Source: Rhodococcus sp. 06-235-1A
GTDB taxonomy: Bacteria; Actinomycetota; Actinomycetes; Mycobacteriales; Mycobacteriaceae
Assembly (NCBI RefSeq): GCF_002258785.1
Contig: NZ_NOYI01000009.1
Span: forward strand, 310,001 to 374,000
Reading direction: 5' to 3'
DNA length: 64,000 nt
A program made the translations under genes and the position numbers. The notes under the pieces are model-generated. The model was not told the DNA's origin, did not search any database, and saw only the letters and a program-made list of their open reading frames with translations. Positions 9,135 to 18,138 of the stretch are shown piece by piece; the stretch's first letter is position 1; each line of letters starts with the position of its first letter.

Positions 9135-9710
9135 ATGGGCGTCAGCCTCAGCAAGGGTGGCAATGTCTCGCTCACCAAGGCAGCTCCGAACCTGACCGCG
9201 GTCGTGGTCGGACTCGGGTGGGACATCCGCACGACGACCGGTACCGACTTCGATCTCGATGCCAGCGCCATTGCGCTGAATTCGACGAAGAAGGCCCTGA
9301 GCGACGGACACTTCGTGTTCTTCAACAACCTGAAGTCTCCCGACGGCTCCATCGAGCACACCGGAGACAACACCACGGGTGAGGGCGACGGAGACGACGA
9401 GCAGATCAAGGTCGATCTCGCCGCTGTGCCGCCGGAGATCGAGACCATCACCTTTCCCGTGTCGATCTACGATGCGGACGCACGCTCGCAGTCGTTCGGT
9501 CAGGTGCGCAACGCGTTCATCCGCGTCATCAACCAGGCCGACAACTCCGAGCTCGCCCGCTACGACCTCAGCGAGGACGCTTCCACCGAGACCGCCATGG
9601 TCTTCGGTGAGCTGTACCGCAACGGCGCGGAGTGGAAGTTCCGCGCAGTCGGTCAGGGCTACGCATCCGGCCTCGCAGGCATCGCCCGAGACTTCGGAGT
9701 AAACGTCTAG
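9135..9710 (+). CDS. terD: TerD-family calcium-binding stress protein
   Basis: 191 residues, full-length for TerD. It shows the canonical start [20 protein letters not shown], the [20 protein letters not shown] strand, [15 protein letters not shown], and a acidic [14 protein letters not shown] loop that supplies calcium ligands. The C-terminus has [15 protein letters not shown]. TerD proteins confer tellurite, phage and oxidant resistance, probably at the membrane with TerC. Start ATG at 9135 has GAAAGGA upstream. The gene is followed by a strong terminator and then the DUF475/TerC-like gene, and it diverges from the Ter biosynthetic operon. Confidence 0.95.
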   Translation: MGVSLSKGGNVSLTKAAPNLTAVVVGLGWDIRTTTGTDFDLDASAIALNSTKKALSDGHFVFFNNLKSPDGSIEHTGDNTTGEGDGDDEQIKVDLAAVPPEIETITFPVSIYDADARSQSFGQVRNAFIRVINQADNSELARYDLSEDASTETAMVFGELYRNGAEWKFRAVGQGYASGLAGIARDFGVNV

Positions 9711-9735
9711 TCAAGACTCTCCCAAGATTGGGGAT

Positions 9736-9773
9736 ACCCCCGCTTCATCGTTCATGATGGGCGGGGGTTTTTC
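9736..9773 (+). terminator. Intrinsic terminator after terD
   Basis: An 8-bp stem ACCCCCGC / GCGGGGGT (9736-9743 and 9761-9768) with an inner CATC/GATG pairing is followed by a T run (9768-9772). It ends terD transcription 25 nt past its stop. Confidence 0.85.
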
Positions 9774-9870
9774 CGTATTTGTCGGCCCCGACCGGTCGCT
9801 CCTGCCGGCTCCGCTACTGAGCTGATGGGTCACTCCGCCGGCTCCGCTCCTAGCCAGAAGGGCCACACCT

Positions 9871-10968
9871 GTGGTTGTGAAGATCTTCGGATGGTCGATC
9901 GCGGTCACCATCGTCTCCGTCATCGTGGCCTTCCTCTACGGCGGGATCGAGGCGATGATCCTCGTCCTCATCCTCGGCGTGCTCGAGGTGTCCCTGTCCT
10001 TCGACAACGCCGTCATCAACGCCACCGTGCTGCGACGGATGAGCGAGTTCTGGCAGAAGATCTTCCTCACCATCGGCATCGTCATCGCCGTGTTCGGTAT
10101 GCGGCTGCTCTTCCCGCTGGTCATCGTCTGGGCTGCATCCGGTCTCGGCCCGGTGGCTGCGATCGATCTCGCGCTGAACCCGCCGCCCAACGACGCGGCG
10201 TACTTCGACGACGGCCGCCCCAGCTACGAAACGCTGCTCACCGACGCTCATCCGCAGATCGCAGCATTCGGCGGCATGTTCCTGCTGATGCTCTTCCTCG
10301 GCTTCATCTTCGAGGATCGCGAGATCACGTGGTTGAGCTGGCTGGAGAAGCCCTTGGCCCGAATCGGTCGCCTCGATCAGCTGTCCGTCGTCGTTGCCGG
10401 CTTGCTGCTGGTACTGAGCGCTGAATTCCTCGCCGAGGACGACAAGATCTCCACGGTCATGGTCTCCGGCGTGCTCGGCATGATCACGTACATCGCGGTG
10501 AACGGTCTCGGCGAGCTGTTCCACGTCGAAGAAGAGGGCGAAGAGTCCTCGGGTGGACCCAGCGAACTGGCGAAGGCGACGGGTAAGGCCGGCTTCTTCC
10601 TGTTCCTCTACCTCGAGGTGCTCGACGCGTCCTTCTCGTTCGACGGCGTCATCGGGGCCTTCGCCATCACTGCAGACCCGATCATCATTGCGCTCGGCCT
10701 CGGCTTCATCGGTGCGATGTTCGTCCGCTCGATCACGGTGTTCCTCGTGCGCAAGGGCACGTTGTCCGACTACGTGTACCTCGAGCACGGCGCGCACTGG
10801 GCAATCGGTGCGTTGTCGGTCATTCTGCTGGTGTCCATCGGTGTGCACATCAACGAGCTGATCACCGGCTTCGTGGGAATCCTGTTCATCGGAGCTGCGC
10901 TGCTGAGCAGTATCCGACGCAACAAGCGCCTCGAGAAGGAAGGCGTGGACACCGCAGTCAGCGTCTGA
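9871..10968 (+). CDS. TerC-like integral membrane protein (DUF475)
   Basis: 365 residues with about nine hydrophobic helices. It has the TerC-type acidic intramembrane motifs LEVSLSFDNAVINATVLRRM (about residues 36-55) and, in the second repeat, EVLDASFSFDGVIGAFAI. These duplicated FDN/FDG motifs carry the acidic residues thought to bind metal in TerC, which is implicated in Mn2+/metal handling and Ter stress complexes. It has a cytoplasmic-looking EEEGEESSGG linker. Start GTG at 9871 with AGAAGGG 8 nt upstream. It follows terD, from which it is separated by a terminator, so it likely has its own promoter. DUF475 is a sister group of TerC rather than TerC proper. Confidence 0.85.
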   Translation: MVVKIFGWSIAVTIVSVIVAFLYGGIEAMILVLILGVLEVSLSFDNAVINATVLRRMSEFWQKIFLTIGIVIAVFGMRLLFPLVIVWAASGLGPVAAIDLALNPPPNDAAYFDDGRPSYETLLTDAHPQIAAFGGMFLLMLFLGFIFEDREITWLSWLEKPLARIGRLDQLSVVVAGLLLVLSAEFLAEDDKISTVMVSGVLGMITYIAVNGLGELFHVEEEGEESSGGPSELAKATGKAGFFLFLYLEVLDASFSFDGVIGAFAITADPIIIALGLGFIGAMFVRSITVFLVRKGTLSDYVYLEHGAHWAIGALSVILLVSIGVHINELITGFVGILFIGAALLSSIRRNKRLEKEGVDTAVSV

Positions 10969-10986
10969 TCTGCTGGCCGGGCGGGC

Positions 10987-11352
10987 TCAGAGCTCCGAGA
11001 TATCGACGAGCCCGTCCTGGAGGGCCCGCGCGACCAGCCCGGCCTTGGTCGGTGCCGGTCGCCCGACCGAGGTGTACTTGGCCCGGATTCGGGTGAGATG
11101 GGTGTTCACGGTGCCGAGCGAGAGAAACAGTGTCTTCGCCACTGCGGTCTTCGAGTCGTGCCGAATCCAGCAGAGAAGCACCTCGATCTCGCGGCCGGTG
11201 AGGTCGGGTCGCGGCGGGAACGGGCTCGGAGCGGCCGGAACGGGGTGTATCTGCAGCGCGGGCGGAACCAAGCTGATGGGCCCACGTGAACGGCGTGCGG
11301 TCGGGACTCCCGAGTCGTCCGCGGAGGGCAAGGGTTCGAGCAGTGCAGACAT
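10987..11352 (-). CDS. Stand-alone LuxR-type HTH regulator
   Basis: 121 residues. The C-terminal ~60 residues form a GerE/LuxR helix-turn-helix (LTGREIEVLLCWIRHDSKTAVA, LFLSLGTVNTHLTRIRAKY). The first ~50 residues are Pro/Ser-rich with no receiver domain. The tail VGRPAPTKAGLVARALQDG closely matches that of the response regulator at 11634-12332, so the two are paralogues. Start is the ATG at 11352 with GGGAGA 5 nt upstream; the earlier ATG at 11412 has no support. It ends 18 nt from the convergent DUF475 gene. Targets are unknown; lacking a receiver, it may act through its abundance or by competing with its paralogue. Confidence 0.8.
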   Translation of the reverse strand: MSALLEPLPSADDSGVPTARRSRGPISLVPPALQIHPVPAAPSPFPPRPDLTGREIEVLLCWIRHDSKTAVAKTLFLSLGTVNTHLTRIRAKYTSVGRPAPTKAGLVARALQDGLVDISEL

Positions 11353-11633
11353 CAAATCTCCCGGACGCCGAAGTGAGTTGAGACCAACTAAACCAATGTG
11401 AACGATTCTCACAGGTAATACGCAGGTTTTCTGCCCTGATTTTCAGGGGCATTGAATCGTCAACCGTCGTGGCAGCGTCTTACGGCAGTACGACAGACTC
11501 GCGTCCACCGGCTTCGATCTCGATTCGCACATCCTCTCGGGAGTCGTCGACCAGGCTGGACGCGTACGACGGCGATGCTCACTGTCTCGAAAATTGTGAG
11601 ATGAACCACAGCCAACCCCGCCCGGGCTCGGTA
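11353..11633. other. Intergenic region between two LuxR-type regulators
   Basis: 281 nt without a credible gene. It must hold the promoter of the stand-alone LuxR gene. There is a short hairpin around CCCTGATTTTCAGGGG near 11433-11449 and a locally AT-richer patch before 11400. Nothing else is recognised. Confidence 0.5.
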
Positions 11634-12332
11634 TCACTCCTGCGGAGGTAGCTCGGGCATCGGGAGCCAGCCGTCCTCGACCGCTCGCTTGTACAGGTCG
11701 GTCTTCGTCGGTGCCGGACGCCCGGCCTCGGCGTACTTGTTGCGAATGCGGACGAGGTAGTCGTTGACGGTCTGCTCGGACAGGCCTGCGAGGCGGGCCA
11801 CGCGCCCGGCCTTCTCGCCGGATGCGTACAGCGCGAGGACCTCACGTTGGCGTGGACTGAGGCCGACATCGGGTAGCTGCGGATCGCCGTCGATCGCAGC
11901 GGCCCAATCCGTGGTGACGACCTGACCGCCGCTCGCGGCACGCCTGATCGCCGAGACGATCGCCGCCGCCGGTGCCGACTTCCGCACTACGCCCAGTACG
12001 CCTGCGCGGGCAGCGGAGCGAACCAGAAACGCGTTCTCGGCTCCGGTGTAGACCAGCACGCGCGCACCGGCAGCGTGCAGTTGCTCCACGTTCGAGCGAG
12101 GCGACGAACCGTCCCCCAGTCGGAGGTCGAGGACGACCAGATCCAGGGTCTGCCGCTGTTCGAGCAGTTCGCCCACGGTGGCCGCGATGCACACCAGTTC
12201 GAGGTCGGGCTCGTCCGCGAGCATCGCCTGGAGGCCGAGAGCTACCGATTCGTGATCCTCGATCAGACCGACGCGTCGCACCTCGGTGGTCGTCTCGTCC
12301 GTGTTCCCCTGAGAATTCGACACCTGTGTCAT
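11634..12332 (-). CDS. NarL/FixJ-type response regulator
   Basis: 232 residues. Residues 20-140 form a receiver domain with the acidic pocket EDHE, phospho-acceptor Asp in LDLVVLDLRLGDG (D67 region) and the VLVYTGAENA Thr region. The LuxR HTH occupies ~160-220 (LSPRQREVLALYASGEKAG, GLSEQTVNDYLVRIRNKY). No histidine kinase is adjacent, so the partner is unknown. Start ATG at 12332. It shares its C-terminal AGRPAPTKTDLYKRA signature with the neighbouring stand-alone HTH protein, pointing to local duplication. Confidence 0.9.
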   Translation of the reverse strand: MTQVSNSQGNTDETTTEVRRVGLIEDHESVALGLQAMLADEPDLELVCIAATVGELLEQRQTLDLVVLDLRLGDGSSPRSNVEQLHAAGARVLVYTGAENAFLVRSAARAGVLGVVRKSAPAAAIVSAIRRAASGGQVVTTDWAAAIDGDPQLPDVGLSPRQREVLALYASGEKAGRVARLAGLSEQTVNDYLVRIRNKYAEAGRPAPTKTDLYKRAVEDGWLPMPELPPQE

Positions 12333-12356
12333 GTCCCCGCCCGCCCTGATCTACGT

Positions 12357-13760
12357 CTACTGCCCCGACGATGCTGTCAGTGACGTCGCCGCTGGTCGGC
12401 GCGATGTTACCGACTCCTGGTCGGTGTCGCCCGGAAAAGGAACCCGCATCCGAGCCCTGATGAACAGCACGAAGAACACCAGCAGTAGCAGTGCTCGGCC
12501 CCATACGCCGACGAGAACGAAGAATTCCTCGTCGTTGGCGTCGGCACCCGAGGCGAGCGCGGCAAAGTACTTGAAGACGCCGATTCCCATCGACAGATCG
12601 ACGAGCAGGTAGGCGGCGACGAGTCCCCACGGAACGCGAAGCAGCACCAGGAAGGGCAGCAGCCACAGCGTGTACTGCGGCGAATGCACCTTGTGCAGCA
12701 GCATGAATCCGCACAGCATCGATCCGCTCACTGCGATCCACGGATAGGTGCCGGTCACCTTTGCGCGACGCCAGCCCAGCCACAGCGCGAGTGCGAACGC
12801 CGAGAACACCAGCAGCGGCGACGCGACGTCCACCACGTCCTGGAAAGACGTCTCGGCCTCGGCGTACGCATCGGGCGTCATCTGGTCGCTGATGTAGAAG
12901 TGGCGCAATCCCCAGTACCAGATGGAGTTGGTCGTCAGGTCCGCCTGCCGCAGCGACTGGAACGTGAACGATGCGCGCCACCCCTCGTAGCCGAGCAGTG
13001 CGAACGGCAGATTGACTGCCACCACGGTGCCGATCGCGGCACCGGCGACCATCAGCCCGCCGCGGATGTCCCAGCGGCCTTTGACTGTGTCGGCGGACTC
13101 GCGCCCGTCGATTCCGCCGGTGATCACGTACGCGATCAGCGGCAACACGAACGCTCCTGGGTACAGCTTGAGACAGAACCCGACTGCCAGCAGCACCGAC
13201 GCGAGAATCGCCCGGCGTCGTAGCGGCATGGGCAGTGTCATGACGAAGATCGCGCCGACGGCCGCGGCGACGACGGGCAGCTCCCAGTTGTGGAACGCGT
13301 ACATCACCAGGGGCGGACCGATCGACCAGAGCAGCGCCGACCAGCCGGCCATCCGGCCGAGCATCCAGGCGGTGAGCAGACCGAACGGCCCGAGGATCAA
13401 CGCCGACGTCAGCAGGAACTGCGCATCGGTGTGCGCGGGGACCGCACCGAGCCACATCAGCAATCCACTGAGAACCGGGTACTCCACCGTTCCGCCGGTG
13501 AGGATCCCGTCGCTGGTGATGGCTCCGTGAATGTAGGGAAAGATGTGATTGTCGATGTCTCGGCCGAGCCACAGGAATTGAATGTCGGAGTAGCAGACCG
13601 AGGAATCCTTGATGGCGTCGAACACCGTGCTGCGACCGGAAGCGTCGAAGGGCGCGACCGCGCATCGGGCCTTGTTGAGATATCCCAGAATCAATCCAAG
13701 CGCAGCCATCGCGACGACCACGACGACCGTCATCGGATTGGCGCGGACCCCGGATCGCAT
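12357..13760 (-). CDS. GT87/DUF2029-like polytopic membrane glycosyltransferase
   Basis: 467 residues with about ten to twelve hydrophobic helices and the layout of mycobacterial alpha-mannosyltransferase-like GT-C membrane proteins. An early periplasmic loop has CYSDIQFLWLGRDIDNHIFP (acidic residues near the first loop), and there is a later HKVHSPQYTLWLLPF motif common in this family. GT87 enzymes use polyprenyl-phosphate mannose for PIM/LAM or related glycans, but the acceptor here is not known. Gene order (this gene, then rpsF) matches the Rv0051-rpsF neighbourhood of M. tuberculosis. Start ATG at 13760; it diverges from rpsF. Confidence 0.8.
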   Translation of the reverse strand: MRSGVRANPMTVVVVVAMAALGLILGYLNKARCAVAPFDASGRSTVFDAIKDSSVCYSDIQFLWLGRDIDNHIFPYIHGAITSDGILTGGTVEYPVLSGLLMWLGAVPAHTDAQFLLTSALILGPFGLLTAWMLGRMAGWSALLWSIGPPLVMYAFHNWELPVVAAAVGAIFVMTLPMPLRRRAILASVLLAVGFCLKLYPGAFVLPLIAYVITGGIDGRESADTVKGRWDIRGGLMVAGAAIGTVVAVNLPFALLGYEGWRASFTFQSLRQADLTTNSIWYWGLRHFYISDQMTPDAYAEAETSFQDVVDVASPLLVFSAFALALWLGWRRAKVTGTYPWIAVSGSMLCGFMLLHKVHSPQYTLWLLPFLVLLRVPWGLVAAYLLVDLSMGIGVFKYFAALASGADANDEEFFVLVGVWGRALLLLVFFVLFIRARMRVPFPGDTDQESVTSRRPAATSLTASSGQ

Positions 13761-13844
13761 GGTGCAAGACTATGACGCGCGAACGCCGGACCGTACGTCC
13801 AACGCGAATTAGCAGGTCAGGGCCCTGTCGTGTATCTTCGAGGG

Positions 13845-13886
13845 GTTGCTGACGCAACGACCCTCCTGCCACGGATAGTCCGTGGC
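13845..13886 (+). promoter_or_regulatory. Two stacked hairpins in the rpsF leader
   Basis: GTTGC-tgac-GCAAC (13845-13858) is followed by GCCACGGA-tag-TCCGTGGC (13868-13886), ending 35 nt before the rpsF ATG. Leaders of rpsF operons in many bacteria bind the S6:S18 complex through a structured element, so this is a candidate autoregulatory RNA. The hairpins are visible; the function is inference. Confidence 0.5.
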
Positions 13887-13921
13887 CGTTTTCACTAGTC
13901 CACAGGAGGTGATGAGGTCTT

Positions 13922-14209
13922 ATGCGTCATTACGAATTGATGGTCATTCTCGACCCCAATCTGGACGAGCGCACTGTCGCTCCGTCGCTCGATACGTTCC
14001 TCAACGTCGTTCGCAAGGATGGCGGCACCGTCGACAAGGTCGATGTGTGGGGCAAGCGTCGTCTGGCCTACGAAATCCTCAAGCATGCCGAGGGCATCTA
14101 CGCCGTTGTGAACCTCAACGCCGAGCCTGCCACCGTCAGCGAGCTGGATCGTCAGCTCGGACTCAACGAGTCCGTTCTGCGCACGAAGGTCCTGCGACAG
14201 GGCAAGTAA
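13922..14209 (+). CDS. rpsF: 30S ribosomal protein S6
   Basis: 95 residues with the S6 start [19 protein letters not shown], central [11 protein letters not shown] and terminal [12 protein letters not shown]6 binds 16S rRNA of the platform together with S18. The ATG at 13922 follows AGGAGGTGATGAGG. It is the first gene of rpsF-ssb-rpsR-rplI; ssb follows after 57 nt. Leader hairpins upstream may mediate feedback by S6:S18. Confidence 0.98.
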   Translation: MRHYELMVILDPNLDERTVAPSLDTFLNVVRKDGGTVDKVDVWGKRRLAYEILKHAEGIYAVVNLNAEPATVSELDRQLGLNESVLRTKVLRQGK

Positions 14210-14266
14210 TTGTCGTTGCCCGCCTCTAGGCTGGCATCTACAACGCTTACTACTGAAAGAGGAACC

Positions 14267-14812
14267 ATGGCAGGCGAGACCGTCATCACCGTCATCGGAA
14301 ACTTGACGGCTGATCCAGAACTTCGATTCACCCCCGCCGGTGCGGCGGTTGCCAACTTCACGGTTGCATCCACCCCGCGCACATTCGATCGTCAGACGAA
14401 CGAATGGAAAGACGGCGACGCGCTCTTCATGCGCTGCAACATCTGGCGCGAGGCAGCGGAGAACGTTGCCGAGAGCTTGACCCGAGGCTCACGAGTGATC
14501 GTGAGCGGACGGCTGCGGCAGCGCTCGTACGAGACGCGTGAAGGTGAGAAGCGGACAGTCGTCGAGCTCGAAGTCGACGAGATCGGACCTTCACTTCGCT
14601 ACGCCACCGCAAAGGTCAACAAGGCCAATCGCGGTGGAGGTGGCGGCGGAGGCGGCTTCAACTCCGGCTCGGGTTCCTCTGGCGGATCGGGCGGCGGCCG
14701 CTCGAACTCCTCGTCCAACTCCGGTTCCGGAGGAGACGATCCCTGGGGCAGCGCCCCGGCGGCATCGGGCTCCTTCGGCGGACGTGGCGGAGACGAAGAG
14801 CCACCGTTCTAG
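14267..14812 (+). CDS. ssb: Single-stranded DNA-binding protein
   Basis: 181 residues. The OB fold occupies residues 1-115 ([59 protein letters not shown]). This is followed by a Gly/Ser-rich linker and the acidic tip GDEEPPF that recruits replication and repair proteins. Start is the ATG at 14267 with AAAGAGG upstream; an in-frame extension to 14210 begins at the rpsF stop and lacks family support. It is cotranscribed with the flanking ribosomal genes and acts at the fork with the dnaB product encoded 4 kb downstream. Confidence 0.98.
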   Translation: MAGETVITVIGNLTADPELRFTPAGAAVANFTVASTPRTFDRQTNEWKDGDALFMRCNIWREAAENVAESLTRGSRVIVSGRLRQRSYETREGEKRTVVELEVDEIGPSLRYATAKVNKANRGGGGGGGGFNSGSGSSGGSGGGRSNSSSNSGSGGDDPWGSAPAASGSFGGRGGDEEPPF

Positions 14813-14854
14813 ATCCTTCGATCGAGAACAACCAGATGTAACGGAGAAAGACCC

Positions 14855-15097
14855 ATGCCCAAACCGCCATTGCGCGACAAGGTGCTCAAGAAGAAAGCGT
14901 GTTCCTTCTGCAAGGAGAAGAACGCGTCGATCGACTACAAGGACACGACGTTGCTGCGTAAGTACGTCAGCGATCGCGGAAAGATCCGTGCTCGCCGTGT
15001 CACCGGCAACTGCGTCCAGCATCAGCGTGACGTGGCCGTTGCCGTGAAGAACTCGCGTGAGGTAGCACTGCTGCCTTACGCCGCGACGGCTCGATAG
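14855..15097 (+). CDS. rpsR: 30S ribosomal protein S18 (C+ type)
   Basis: 80 residues, with S18 signatures [20 protein letters not shown] and [20 protein letters not shown]. It has a CSFC pair plus a later NCVQH, the zinc-ribbon-like C+ form; many actinobacteria also encode a Cys-less copy used in zinc starvation. Start ATG at 14855 after a GGAGAAAG ribosome site. It pairs with S6 on the ribosome platform. Confidence 0.97.
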   Translation: MPKPPLRDKVLKKKACSFCKEKNASIDYKDTTLLRKYVSDRGKIRARRVTGNCVQHQRDVAVAVKNSREVALLPYAATAR

Positions 15098-15112
15098 AAA
15101 GGGGCGATTGGT

Positions 15113-15568
15113 ATGAAACTGATCCTCACCGCTGATGTGGACAACCTCGGTGCGCCTGGCGACACCGTAGAGGTCAAGGACGGCTACGGCCGTAACTTCC
15201 TGCTGCCCCGCGGATTGGCCATCCAGGCCACCCGTGGAGCTCAGAAGCAGGTCGACGGCATCCGCCGCGCTCAGGAAGCTCGTGCCGTGCGCGGACTCGA
15301 GCACGCCAACGAGCTCAAGCAGGCCATCGAAGGCCTCGAGGCCGTCACGCTGTCCGTGAAGACCGCGGGCGACTCGGGCAAGCTGTTCGGCTCGGTCACC
15401 GCGTCGGACGTCGCTTCTGCTCTCAAGGCCGCCGGTGGCCCGGTTGTCGACAAGCGCAGCATCGATCTGCCGAAGGCACACGTCAAGAGCACGGGCAAGC
15501 ACGACATCGTCGTGAACCTGCACCCCGACGTGACTGCCAAGTTCAAGCTGGAGGTCGTCGGAAGCTGA
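15113..15568 (+). CDS. rplI: 50S ribosomal protein L9
   Basis: 151 residues, the usual L9 length: N-terminal [20 protein letters not shown] with [15 protein letters not shown], a long connecting helix (~45-75) and a C-terminal domain with [15 protein letters not shown]. It binds 23S rRNA near L1. The ATG at 15113 follows GAAAGGGGCG by 7 nt. Last gene of the rpsF operon, followed by a strong terminator. Confidence 0.98.
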   Translation: MKLILTADVDNLGAPGDTVEVKDGYGRNFLLPRGLAIQATRGAQKQVDGIRRAQEARAVRGLEHANELKQAIEGLEAVTLSVKTAGDSGKLFGSVTASDVASALKAAGGPVVDKRSIDLPKAHVKSTGKHDIVVNLHPDVTAKFKLEVVGS

Positions 15569-15597
15569 TTTCGGCTTTCGGCCCACTACGGCTGCAG

Positions 15598-15633
15598 AAA
15601 GCCCCACGAACCTCGGTTCGTGGGGCTTTTTCG
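15598..15633 (+). terminator. Intrinsic terminator after rplI
   Basis: A long stem AAAGCCCCACGAACC (15598-15612) pairs with GGTTCGTGGGGCTTT (15615-15629) and runs into a T tract. It closes the rpsF-ssb-rpsR-rplI operon. Confidence 0.9.
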
Positions 15634-15802
15634 TGTCTTCTCACAAAGATCAACTGTCGCAATGGGTTCCGATTTGTGAAGGATCTCTCTTCGGACGTTC
15701 GTGAGCAAAGCTTTGCGTACTCTTTAGGCGGGGCGACATCGAACATCATCAACAGATGGATCCACCCGACCTGACGCCTAGACGCCCGGAGGAATTACTG
15801 CC

Positions 15803-18082
15803 GTGACCACGACTGTGGAACCCGACTCGGAGCCCAGCCGCAAGACCCGACCCGAGGCGCAGTCTCGAGTCGGGTCCATCCTGAAATACGACGTACCAGC
15901 CTCATTGGTTGTTTTCCTTGTGGCAGTGCCACTTTCGATCGGCATCGCCGTCGCCTCCGGCGCGCCGATCATGGCCGGTCTCATCGCCGCCGTGGTCGGC
16001 GGAATTCTCGCCGGCATACTCGGTGGATCACCGTTGCAGGTCAGTGGTCCCGCCGCAGGCCTGACCGTCGTGGTCGCCGAGTTGGTGAACCAATTCGGTT
16101 GGGGCGTAACGTGCGCCATCACGGTTCTGGCCGGAGCCGTGCAGATCCTGCTGGGAATGAGTCGAATCGCACGAAGTGCCCTGGCCATTTCGCCGGTGGT
16201 GGTACACGCCATGCTCGCCGGTATCGGTACAACCATTGCACTGCAACAGATTCACGTCCTTCTCGGCGGCGAGTCCGAGAGTTCGGCAGTGCAGAACATT
16301 CTCGCTATCCCCACGTCGGTCGCCAACGGCCAGTGGCCGTCGATCATCGTCGGCGGCATCGTGGTCGTGCTCATGTTCGGCTGGCCGCGATTGGCGGGCG
16401 TGTCGGGTGTGATGGCCAAGGTGACGAAGGTGCCGGCCGCACTCGTCGCAGTGGTCACTGCCACAGCGGTCTCCATCTTCTTCTCCCTGGACGTCGAGCG
16501 AATCGAATTGCCGGGCAACCTGATCGAGTCGCTGAGCTTCCCGATCATGCCCGACGGGCAGTGGAGCGCGTTTGTCACCGGCGTCATCACCATTGCTCTG
16601 ATCGCCAGCGTCGAGAGCCTGCTCTCCGCGGTCGCCGTCGACAAGATGCACAGCGGTGAGCGCACCAACTTCGACCGAGAATTGATGGCACAGGGCGCAG
16701 GCAACATGGCCTCGGGTGCCATCGGCGGACTGCCGATCACCGGCGTCATCGTGCGGAGCGCGACCAACGTCAAGGTCGGCGCCAAGTCTCGGGCGTCGGC
16801 GATTCTGCACGGCGTGTGGATCCTGATCTTCTCGGTGCTGTTCATTTCGATCGTCGAACTGGTTCCGTTCGCTGCACTCGCCGGATTGCTGGTGATGATC
16901 GGTGTGCAGCTGATCAAGTTGGCAGACATCAAGATTGCGAACAAGACCGGCGACATCGCGGTCTACGCGGTCACGGTCGTCGGTGTGGTGGCACTCAATC
17001 TGCTCGAGGGCGTCCTTATCGGTTTGGCACTGTCGATCATTCTCGTGCTGCGCCGTGTGGTGTGGGCGAAGGTCCGCGCAGAGGAGACGGTCGACGGCAC
17101 CTGGCGCGTCACCACCGAGGGGTCGTTGAGCTTTCTTGCCCTCCCCCGATTGACGCATGTGCTGTCCACCGTCCCCGCCGGAACCGCAGTCACCGTGCAT
17201 CTGGGAGTGGACTTCCTCGACCACGCGGTGCACGACGCCCTGAACGAGTGGATACGTCAGCACGAACTCGGCGGCGGCACAGTGAAAGTCGAGGAAGTGG
17301 GCACGGCGTCGATGGCCGCAGCGGCCGAGGGTCCGCCCAAGCGGGGGTCTGCGACGGTACGCAGCTCGTTGGCTCCGTGGCGCGCGTGGCAGCTCAAGGA
17401 CGATGTTGCGCAGGAGGATTCGCCCGTCGCCCTGCGGGCGGTGCTCAGTGGTGTTGCCGAGTATCACCGCACCCACGCCCCCAATATTCGTCCGCACCTC
17501 GAGGGCCTGACCGAATCTCAGGATCCCGATACGCTCTTCCTCTGCTGCGTGGACTCGCGCGTGATGCCGAACACGATCACCAGTAGCGGACCGGGCGATC
17601 TGTTCACGGTCCGCAACATGGGCAATCTCGTGCCCGCTCAGGGACAGGATTGCTCGGTGGAGGCCGCTCTGGCGTTCGGCGTCGATCAACTGGGCACGTC
17701 GTCGGTGGTGGTGTGTGGACACTCGGGCTGCGGTGCCATGAAGGCGGTGCTGAGTGGGCCGGAGAATGCCGCAGACGAGTCTGTCGCGGAATGGTTGGGG
17801 TACGCGGTGGCGAGCCTTGACGCGTACCGCAGCGGGCACGTGGTGGGTCGTCAGGCCGCAGAGCTCGGGTTCGGTGAAGCGGATCAGCTCGCGATGGTGA
17901 ACGTGGCCGTGCAGTTGCAGACACTCACGCGTCACCGCGTGGTGGGTCGCGCCAACGCCGATGGGCGCCTGCACATCACCGGACTGTTCTTCGATATTCC
18001 GACGGCCAGGGTGCTCCGGATCGGTACCAAAGAGGTCACGGTGCTGGATCCGGCCGATTGTCCGCAGAAGAGCCGAGCCTGA
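15803..18082 (+). CDS. SulP-type anion transporter fused to a beta-carbonic anhydrase
   Basis: 759 residues. Residues ~25-420 are a SulP permease with about twelve helices (VPASLVVFLVAVPLSIGIAV, SGPAAGLTVVVAELVNQFG, GGLPITGVIVRSATNV). A reduced STAS-like part (~430-510) follows. Residues ~545-755 are a beta-carbonic anhydrase with zinc and catalytic residues C582-x-D584-x-R586 and H640/C643 (CGHSGCG). All beta-CA ligands are present. The fusion suggests bicarbonate uptake coupled to CO2 interconversion; the same architecture occurs in mycobacteria. Start GTG at 15803 after GGAGGA. A perfect hairpin terminator follows, so it appears monocistronic. Confidence 0.93.
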   Translation: MTTTVEPDSEPSRKTRPEAQSRVGSILKYDVPASLVVFLVAVPLSIGIAVASGAPIMAGLIAAVVGGILAGILGGSPLQVSGPAAGLTVVVAELVNQFGWGVTCAITVLAGAVQILLGMSRIARSALAISPVVVHAMLAGIGTTIALQQIHVLLGGESESSAVQNILAIPTSVANGQWPSIIVGGIVVVLMFGWPRLAGVSGVMAKVTKVPAALVAVVTATAVSIFFSLDVERIELPGNLIESLSFPIMPDGQWSAFVTGVITIALIASVESLLSAVAVDKMHSGERTNFDRELMAQGAGNMASGAIGGLPITGVIVRSATNVKVGAKSRASAILHGVWILIFSVLFISIVELVPFAALAGLLVMIGVQLIKLADIKIANKTGDIAVYAVTVVGVVALNLLEGVLIGLALSIILVLRRVVWAKVRAEETVDGTWRVTTEGSLSFLALPRLTHVLSTVPAGTAVTVHLGVDFLDHAVHDALNEWIRQHELGGGTVKVEEVGTASMAAAAEGPPKRGSATVRSSLAPWRAWQLKDDVAQEDSPVALRAVLSGVAEYHRTHAPNIRPHLEGLTESQDPDTLFLCCVDSRVMPNTITSSGPGDLFTVRNMGNLVPAQGQDCSVEAALAFGVDQLGTSSVVVCGHSGCGAMKAVLSGPENAADESVAEWLGYAVASLDAYRSGHVVGRQAAELGFGEADQLAMVNVAVQLQTLTRHRVVGRANADGRLHITGLFFDIPTARVLRIGTKEVTVLDPADCPQKSRA

Positions 18083-18101
18083 CGTCTGATCGGCAGTGAC
18101 G

Positions 18102-18138
18102 AGGGGCCCGATTCCAAGCTTGGAATCGGGCCCCTTCT
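18102..18138 (+). terminator. Intrinsic terminator after the SulP-carbonic anhydrase gene
   Basis: A 15-bp perfect stem AGGGGCCCGATTCCA (18102-18116) / TGGAATCGGGCCCCT (18121-18135) with an AGCT loop and a short T run. It lies 19 nt past the stop codon. Confidence 0.85.

Noticed and set aside
16028..17974. Long antisense open frame (648 codons) opposite the SulP-carbonic anhydrase gene
   Set aside because: It is a GC-driven shadow with His/Arg-rich low-complexity translation, while the opposite strand has complete family motifs.
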